A DNA stretch of 64,000 nucleotides from Isoetes taiwanensis (taxonomy: Eukaryota > Streptophyta > Lycopodiopsida > Isoetales > Isoetaceae). Numbering within the stretch: the stretch's first letter is position 1; every line of letters starts with the position of its first letter. A model generated the notes under the pieces. That model saw only the letters and a program-made list of their open reading frames with translations. It made no database searches and was not told the DNA's origin. Location of the stretch: the NCBI GenBank assembly GCA_021234155.1, contig JAJEKV010000302.1, positions 184,001 through 248,000 of the forward strand, written 5' to 3'. A program made the translations under genes and the position numbers. Of the stretch, positions 58,292-64,000 are shown one piece after another.

Positions 58292-61200
58292 AAAGGAAGG
58301 AAGGTATTTTTATCGTCCACGGAGACCAATCGGTCTATGGGACCCAATACAAAAGCGCAGCAAGCGGATTACTACCCGGATTAAAAAACCCCCCGCCCCG
58401 AAGGGTTTTCGAGGGAAAAACCGTGGCAGCAATCAGCCTGCTGACAAACTGTTCCAATATACGAAATGCAAAAACACACAAATATATACACTCATGTACC
58501 GTACCCGTAGTGCGATCGTGGGTAGCCGGTGAGGGACAAAGATGGGCTCATGATCCAATTACCTCCCGAATACGACTCGAGCACGATCTTGCCGGTGTGT
58601 TCATCAAGCAAATGTGGGGGGGCAAGTCCGGCCGCGTACTAAGGGGGCGATATCTAGCCCGGTCATTTGAATCTTTGGACAACTCACGGAAAGTGTGAGA
58701 CTCATCCTCAATGGCACCTGTTTTGACAAAGATTGACAGAGCTTGTCTGGCGGGGCTCCCAATCCACCTGCCCGCCTCGATGCGAGATGGTGGGCACTGT
58801 CTTGAATGGAGGCAATGAGTGCGCTTTTCGAGGCGGTGAGAATGCAAGTAGAGCCGTGGGCCCCGGCCAACGCGGGGTTGATATGCTCCTTGTAATGGGC
58901 GTTTTGACCTGCTCTAGAGTAGGGGTCCCAGAGCTTGCCAAGGAAGCAAGCGTCCGGGGTACTCCCGCAGGTACATCCACGATCGGCCTCTGTGTCCACC
59001 ACGCACACATCCATTGCTCCCCGCGTTCCATCCGGGCGAACCATCGATCTCTCTTACCCCTTCAAGCGGACCACGGGCATTGCGGGCCCATTGCCACCAG
59101 CGTAAGCCGGTCGCGGAGCCGAGCATCACCCATATTAACCACTTTCGAAAATAGGCGATGTGTCTATCAATTTTGCCGTGGCGCAAGAATCAGTTTCGCA
59201 GCGGGATCGATGGAGGATGAAGGTTTCACCGGTGCCCGTGCCAAAAATGCCCTTACACCTGCTCCAAGTCATTCAGTCGCCAAAGAGAGCCAGGGCCCCA
59301 AACCTCGACCCGTCTCTGGAAGGGCAGCTCGACCGGAAACGGATGTGATTGATGGCCTCAATCATAAAGCTCGCTTTGGACTTATTTGTTCCGCATGGCA
59401 TAAAGCGTTTTCAGCTGCTTGCCCCCAAGCGGATGGGCGCCTCCCGGCCAGAGGCGAGGAGGGGAACTCCACCCCTAGGTACTTGTAGGTGGGCACGACC
59501 TCCACCAGCCGCCCCCGATATGTGAGTCTTGGGAGGCGTGGGGTGGCGTGAAGAGGATATGAGAACCACCGGTCTTGGCTGATTCACGCCGCATGTCCGT
59601 AGAGCTGGCGGAGATCGTGTCTAGGGCATCGGATGAGACGCGCATAGCTTATGGGGTGTGGGCGGAAGGTCAACATCGCCCCGCATAGATGAGTGGCGGA
59701 TGACTGGTGCAAAAGCCGTATGCCATCCCCCATGCTCGATGAAGCCGGGGCTCTAACCGGTCAAAGCGGCAATACAAGTCCCGCCGATGGTTTCGGGCCG
59801 CCTTCAATCAATGCGCAGTGTAAAGATATGGTCAATCGTTGAGTGGCGGGGTCTAAAGCCCGCTTGTGTGAGGGCTCGCGACATCGCCGCCTCTGCCCAA
59901 GCAGTCAATCGCTTTCGAGAATGCCGACCAACCGTTTGGCAAATACCGAAGGCTGACCATGATCGTCCGTGGTAATTGGCGGGAAGTGTGGGTCACCCGC
60001 CTTGTGAATGGGGACAACCACGCTTGTGGTCCATTGTCGGGGAAACCTTCCGCAATGCTCGTTGAACAGGGTAGTGAGGATCGGCACCGGCGGGCCGCCG
60101 CCCATTTGAGTAACTTCGGCACGATACCATCGAGGTCACCGCCTTCCCATTAGCCCGACCATTGCGGGCCCTCCACAACATCCTCCTCCGCGAGAACCAA
60201 TGGGGGCCATCCCAGGCGGGTATGGGCGTCTGTAGCGCGTCCCCGGTGGGTCATAGAACCTGCCGCAAGTATTGTTCCCCTTTGCCCGGGTGTGATGTCC
60301 CCCGTAGGTCGGGTGGCCTTGAAGCACTCTGTGCCAAAAAGGTTCGAGGATGAGTGTCAGGCAGTCGAACATCTCCCCGATGCTCGGCAAGGTACTGGCG
60401 CCTTTGTCTCCTTCGGATGGTGATGCGTGTGTGGTGGCCTCGCAAGCAAGTACCGGATCCGTAATGTGACGGAGCTGGCTATGCGTTCTTTACACTCGCA
60501 TCAAACCACCGGTTCTGTGAAATGTTGTTGTCCCCGAGCGGCGACGCGGGGGGGGGGGGGTCTGCCAAAGCACCTCGCATGTTGCATCCGTAATAGTTGA
60601 TCAACCGGTGGCTGCTTTGCTCTAGTGTGGGGGTCCGCAGAAATTCGGGTGGAGGCGTCCATGAGCATCTCGGCGTAGTCCCTGCTGCTGCTCAATCCGA
60701 TCCGAATCGAGGATGGCGAGGGGCTAGCATAGTGGGGGTTTTGGGGGCTTGCCAAGCCATGTCCAAATAAAGTGGGAGGTGATCTGAGTCGACCTCCTCA
60801 TCCCGACTGTCGGTGCCCACCCGGAAACGACTGATGAGATGCATATCTTGCGCAACTACGAGCACATAGTCCACCACACTAGACCCTCCCCCCTGATTGT
60901 CCTGTCTGCAGGTGCACTTGTGAGAAGCGGGCCACTGTGACAGGCCATTGCAAATTATCAAGTCAAAAATACCACATAGCAGGAGCAACTGTCTGCCAAA
61001 GCGAGTGACCTGGCTGTCATCCGATTGTCATGGCCAGGTTGCCTCTGCGGGACGTAGCTGCAGGACATCGTCAGCGAGGGGGTCAAGTCTCATGGGTTGC
61101 TCTACTCCTGTCCGTGCATTGAAATCCCCAAGAAGGACGACCCTACCCAATTGCTTGTATTGCTGGATGTCATCATATAGATCGACATAAGGGTCCATCC

Positions 61201-61458
61201 TATCCGCATCGGAGTGGCTGCGATAGAAGGTGCTCTCTGCGTGAGGGAAATAGCAGGCGGCCAGAAAAAGAGGGGTGCCACTGGTATTATGCACACGAAC
61301 CCACAAGTACCGATTGTGTCTGTCTGTCTTCTGGAGGGTAACTGAATGTGCCAAGGTTGTCCGGTAGTAGCTAGCAACCCCACCATGACCCCTCTGTCCT
61401 GTACAGGTATTGAAGACCGAGAAATGTTGGTAACCCGGCAGATCAGGTAGCCTGTGCC
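58292..61458 (-). mobile_element. Nested GC-rich LINE, opposite strand
   Basis: On the minus strand: endonuclease end (61354-60692: GTPLFLAACYFPHAEST, VVLLGDFNARTG, SSVVDYVLVV, VDSDHLPL), then RT (60105-59850: LTTLFNEHCGR, WTTSVVVPIHKAGDP, FAKRLVGILES, ALDPATQRLTI region) and further RT/C-terminal words (VPTYKYLGVEF near 59490; PRWPGPTALLAFSPP near 58860). It is a different LINE family from its host, with clearly higher GC. Frames are broken. No clear target duplication; the join points are AAGG|AAAGG on the left and CCAG|GGAGG on the right. Confidence 0.75.
58700..61354 (-). pseudogene. ORF2-like EN-RT polyprotein of nested LINE
   Basis: Combines the endonuclease (GDFNAR and SDHLPL motifs intact at about 61120 and 60800) with a reverse transcriptase whose VVPIHKAGDP stretch and YKYLGVEF stretch are typical LINE RT landmarks. 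The FADD catalytic box was not found in a clean frame, so it probably falls in a shifted stretch between 59850 and 59500. No RNase H domain recognised. Confidence 0.65.
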
Positions 61459-61861
61459 AGGGAGGTACCTGTATACTCTGGAGAGGTCTTGTGCAAAAAA
61501 TGCACTATATTGCAGGGGATGGGCGATGGCAGGTGGTCACCTTTGAAACAAATGAATGTCACTGGGGTATCATCAATGTGTATGCATCTAATAAGCCGGC
61601 TGAAAGGGTGGCCATGTGGAAAACTATTGAATCATGGATCACTCTCCAGGCCAATATAACAGAAAACTGGATCTTAGGAGAAGATTTCAATATGACTGAT
61701 ACATGAGACCAAAAAATAGGTCCACATAGAAACCTATCTGTAGAGGTGAACTCCTCTTGGAATTCATTACTTGATAATGTGGGATTTGCCTTGGTCCCGC
61801 CTTCCAATGCCACCTTTTCCTGGTCGAATAAGAAAAAGGGTTAGGACAGAGTTTATTGCTT

Positions 61862-62057
61862 CACTACTACAAAAATAGGTAGAAATGGCACAAAAGTGAC
61901 ATTTATGCTCCGCCTTTTTACAGAGCATAAATGTTACTTTTGTGCCATTTATGACATTTGTGCTCCCCAAATGGCACAAAAGTGACGTTTATGCTCCGTA
62001 AAAAGGCGGAGCATAAATGTCACTTTTGTGCCATTTCTACCTATTTTTGTAGTAGTG
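61862..62057. mobile_element. CACTA-type MITE, 196 bp, fully palindromic
   Basis: Starts CACTACTACAAAAATAGG and ends with its reverse complement. CTT at 61859-61861 and 62058-62060 is an exact 3-bp target duplication, as for CACTA (En/Spm) elements. The inverted repeats extend about 60 bp almost perfectly and the remainder is also near palindromic, so the whole element folds into one hairpin. It has no ORF. Confidence 0.95.
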
Positions 62058-62606
62058 CTTGCCGGATAGGTTTTATATGGCCAACAAGTCTGCCGGTTTC
62101 ATGGACAGGTGCTATATGGAGGGTGAGTTAGCATTTTCTCACTTTGATCATGTCCTCCAAAGTTTAACCTTGGAAAATGTTCCGACTGCTAGGAAGAATG
62201 AAAACATTCCGTTCAAATTTAATACGTCTTGGTTGGGGAAGGAGGCCTTTTGCACGCCCTTCATGGTCTTTGTATCCTCACTAGCCATTGAAGATAACCC
62301 CTTCAGTATGAGGGAATGGGTTAAGAAGATAGGTCTTATCAAGAGGTGGGTAAAAGGGTGGGGCAAGAACAGAGCTATGGAGTTTAAAAAGGAAAAGGAA
62401 GGAGTCTACAACCTTTTGAGAGAGGTCAAACATGAGCTATTATTAGATCCATATAATATGGCAAAACAAAATATAGAGGAGATGCTTGAAGGAAAAGCCA
62501 AGGCTTTAGAAGAGGAGGAGGCCAGACCCACAAGAAGAGGAGGAGGCCGGAGGAGGAGGAGGAGGAGGATACTCTTGAAGACCCACAAGAAATCAGGTAC
62601 TTTATA
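62058..62606 (+). pseudogene. LINE ORF2 segment between EN and RT
   Basis: Open stretch reads YMEGELAFSHFDHVLQSL, then ENIPFKFNTSWLGKEAF (the region after SDHxPI in plant LINEs), then ERLIKRW-like KKIGLIKRWVKGWGKN and a Glu/Arg-rich run (EEEEARPTRRGGGRRRRRRR) caused by a GAGGAG repeat. The RT fingers expected next are missing. Confidence 0.65.
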
Positions 62607-62689
62607 GTCGACTTGATATACTCCCTCATAGTACAAATACTTGTATATCTCTTATCTAATCTCTGTATATGTTCTTATGTTTGTCGCGC

Positions 62690-62930
62690 TTATCCGGCCG
62701 TCCGTTCGAGATCCGACGGCTCACGTGGGTTTGGGACGTATCCTATGGCCCAGATGGTCTGGGAGTTTACATATAATATGTGTACCGCGGTGCTACGGTC
62801 CAGATTGATCTGATCCTGACCGTCGGTCCAAGATCCGACGGCTCACATTGCTTTAGATATATCCTACACGATCCTACGGTCTAGATTGATCATAATCCTT
62901 GGTCCAAGATCCTACGGCTCACATTGCATG
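62690..62930 (+). repeat. CCGTCGG..ATCCGACGG repeat, three copies
   Basis: Variants of CCGTCGGTCCAAGATCCGAC at about 62697, 62820 and 62897, each followed by GGCTCAC. A related form (GCCGTCGAACGTGCGAGATC) is at 63899. Such words are common in plant retrotransposon LTRs and untranslated regions. Confidence 0.7.
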
Positions 62931-62984
62931 CTCAGGCCTTGGTATGTTCAACGAATTTTACGGAAAGGCTTTTAAATTTTTTTA

Positions 62985-63060
62985 TGTTATTGGGGGGATT
63001 CGAACCCTGGTCATTAACCCCCCAACCCCCCATTCTAACCACTAGACCAATCATTAATTT
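62985..63060 (-). repeat. tRNA-like SINE head candidate
   Basis: Minus strand: A box TGGTCTAGTGG, then 30 nt later B box GGTTCGAATCC, then an A-rich stretch. The ends do not pair as an acceptor stem, so it is not a tRNA gene. Confidence 0.6.
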
Positions 63061-63192
63061 TATGAATAATTTATGTTTCAAATATACTTAAGGGTAATGT
63101 CCTAATTAAGATAAAATAGAATATAACACTCTAGATAATTCTAGGATGTAGGGGAATCTTCGGGAATGAAAGGAAATAGGGAAATACTTCCA

Positions 63193-63264
63193 GAAAGTTC
63201 TAGGATGTTTTGAAAGTTTCAGAATGTTCCAGAAAGTTTTAGAATGTTCTAGAAATTTCTAGAA
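63193..63264. promoter_or_regulatory. Heat-shock-element-like pentamer array
   Basis: From 63222 the pentamers alternate GAA, TTC, GAA, TTT, GAA, TTC, GAA, TTC, GAA at exact 5-bp steps; GAAAGTTC precedes at 63193. This fits nTTCnnGAAn sites for trimeric heat-shock factors. No gene follows in the window. Confidence 0.5.
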
Positions 63265-63850
63265 TGTAAGGGAATCTAGGGGAATTAAAGGAATCTAAGG
63301 AAATCTCATAAATTATAAGGGAATCTAGGAAGTATTTACAAGTCTAAGGGAATCTCTTAAAATCTAGTTGAATCTAAGGGAATTTTCATAATATCTAAGA
63401 GAATCTAAGAAAATCTTGATGAAATCTTAGAGTTTTTTTAAGATTTTGCAAAGAGCCACAATAGAATGTTCTAAAATGTTTCATAATAAAGGTGTATAAT
63501 ATAAATCTTGAAAAAAAAATGTTCTAGATGCTCAGGATAAGCGCCTCAGTCTAAAAATAAAAATAAAAAGTGTTTTAGAAATGTTGCACAGATTCAAAAT
63601 AGATTATTTTGGAAGGTTCTAAATGCTCATGGGTAAGCACCTCAATCAAAATAGAAAATTCTAAGAGAATCTAGGGGAATATGCATGAATGCTAAATATA
63701 CTACATAGAATGTTGAAGAATATAGAGGAATCACAAGAGAATTTCAGTAGAATCATTGGTTACCTAGAGCACGACATGGCCTTGCACCGTAAGAACATGC
63801 TAAAACTGGAACAATGCGCCGTAGGACGTGTTAAATTTCTTGTATATATA
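63265..63850. repeat. Degenerate GGGAATCTAAG-type repeats
   Basis: Words like GGGAATCTA[AG]G and TTCTAGA recur through 63265-63420; a pair GATGCTCAGGATAAGCGCCT (63529) and AATGCTCATGGGTAAGCACC (63622) repeats about 95 bp apart. Confidence 0.5.
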
Positions 63851-63854
63851 CAAT

Positions 63855-64000
63855 TATATAAGCTGCCCCCTTTTGTAAACGCCGAGGTGTCGCCGCCTGG
63901 GCCGTCGAACGTGCGAGATCGACGGCCCTGATGGAGCCACCTCAATCCACCCCAAGCTGCCCCCTTATGTAAACGCTGAGGTGTCGCCGCCTGCGCCGTC
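63855..64000 (+). repeat. ~96-bp tandem repeat, cut by window end
   Basis: AAGCTGCCCCCTT[TA]TGTAAA and GAGGTGTCGCCGCCTG occur at about 63859 and 63953. Confidence 0.85.

Larger units (their letters stand above)
58093..61850 (+). pseudogene. LINE ORF2 endonuclease, split by insertion
   Basis: First part KIVSWNLKGIKG to ASGTKE (58093-58291), second part from GGTCTTGTGC context at 61461 to LGEDFNMTDT (61703) and beyond. The same stop after DFNMTDT as in copy 1 shows that this defect was shared by the parent or arose before the copies split. The first part now reads through into the inserted LINE to 58698, an accidental fusion. Confidence 0.8.
54880..62606 (+). mobile_element. LINE, copy 2, nested insertions
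   Basis: ORF1-like region, the same leader as copy 1 (57232-58092), endonuclease (58093 onward), then a downstream piece of ORF2 up to about 62606. It is interrupted by an opposite-strand LINE (58292-61458) and by a MITE (61862-62057). The exact 5' end is not defined. The RT domain itself is not found; the copy ends or changes after 62606. Confidence 0.8.

Noticed and set aside
58171-58698. 175-codon fused ORF
   Set aside because: It is an accidental read-through from the LINE endonuclease into the antisense 3' end of the nested LINE.
62406-62636. Leucine-rich minus-strand frame
   Set aside because: It is the antisense of the GAGGAG run in the LINE fragment.
62985-63060. Possible tRNA gene on the minus strand
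   Set aside because: A and B boxes are present but acceptor and anticodon stems do not form.

Overview
The window is nuclear DNA of a land plant with a large, repeat-rich genome. The evidence is plant-type spliced genes with GT-AG introns (a complete ten-exon A1 aspartic protease; pieces of a high-affinity nitrate transporter NRT2, a PhoD-like phosphatase, a BRCA2-like protein, a WAK-like ectodomain and a plant CCCH protein), a chromodomain Ty3/gypsy retrotransposon, plant LINEs and a CACTA-type MITE. I cannot place the species; a gymnosperm, a fern or a large-genome angiosperm would all fit. Only one gene looks intact: the aspartic protease on the minus strand (36750-40377, 529 codons, all ten exon phases consistent). 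Nearly everything else is a mobile element or a gene fragment.

Layout. 1-1347: LINE endonuclease copy. 1590-8240: four ~220-275 bp repeats built on the near-palindrome GGGTTCGCCCAGGCGAACCC, in alternating orientation, bracketing a minus-strand kinase fragment and two NRT2 exons. The NRT2 intron holds a 4.28 kb element with terminal inverted repeats that itself carries the 3' end of a PhoD-like gene. 8845-9204: BRCA2-like exon. 10647-23987: a structurally complete 13.3 kb chromovirus on the minus strand (LTRs of 1664 and 1679 bp, 5-bp target duplication ACTGG, PBS, PPT, gag, PR-RT-RH-IN-chromodomain), with about 4 kb of extra sequence between the 5' LTR and gag that carries two unidentified open regions, TATA-like boxes and four long hairpins. 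24221-25390: tandem duplication. 25391-33069: 3' part of a second, related element in opposite orientation with one LTR. 36750-40377: aspartic protease. 40.4-54.5 kb: low-density DNA with many two-copy direct duplications and scattered exon remnants (TTF-type zinc finger, LRR-like exon, WAK-like exons, CCCH fragment). 54.9-62.6 kb: a second LINE copy of the same family as the one at position 1, interrupted by an opposite-strand, GC-rich LINE and by a perfectly flanked CACTA MITE. 62.6-64.0 kb: short repeats, a tRNA-like SINE head and an array of heat-shock-element-like pentamers.

The mobile elements tell a layered history: element inside intron, gene fragment inside element, LINE inside LINE, MITE inside LINE. 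The most promising unexplained systems are the gene-capturing TIR element in the NRT2 intron, the repeat pairs around gene fragments, and the paired-hairpin/TATA modules upstream of gag in the large chromovirus. All functional names are recognition from memory of the families; no search was run.
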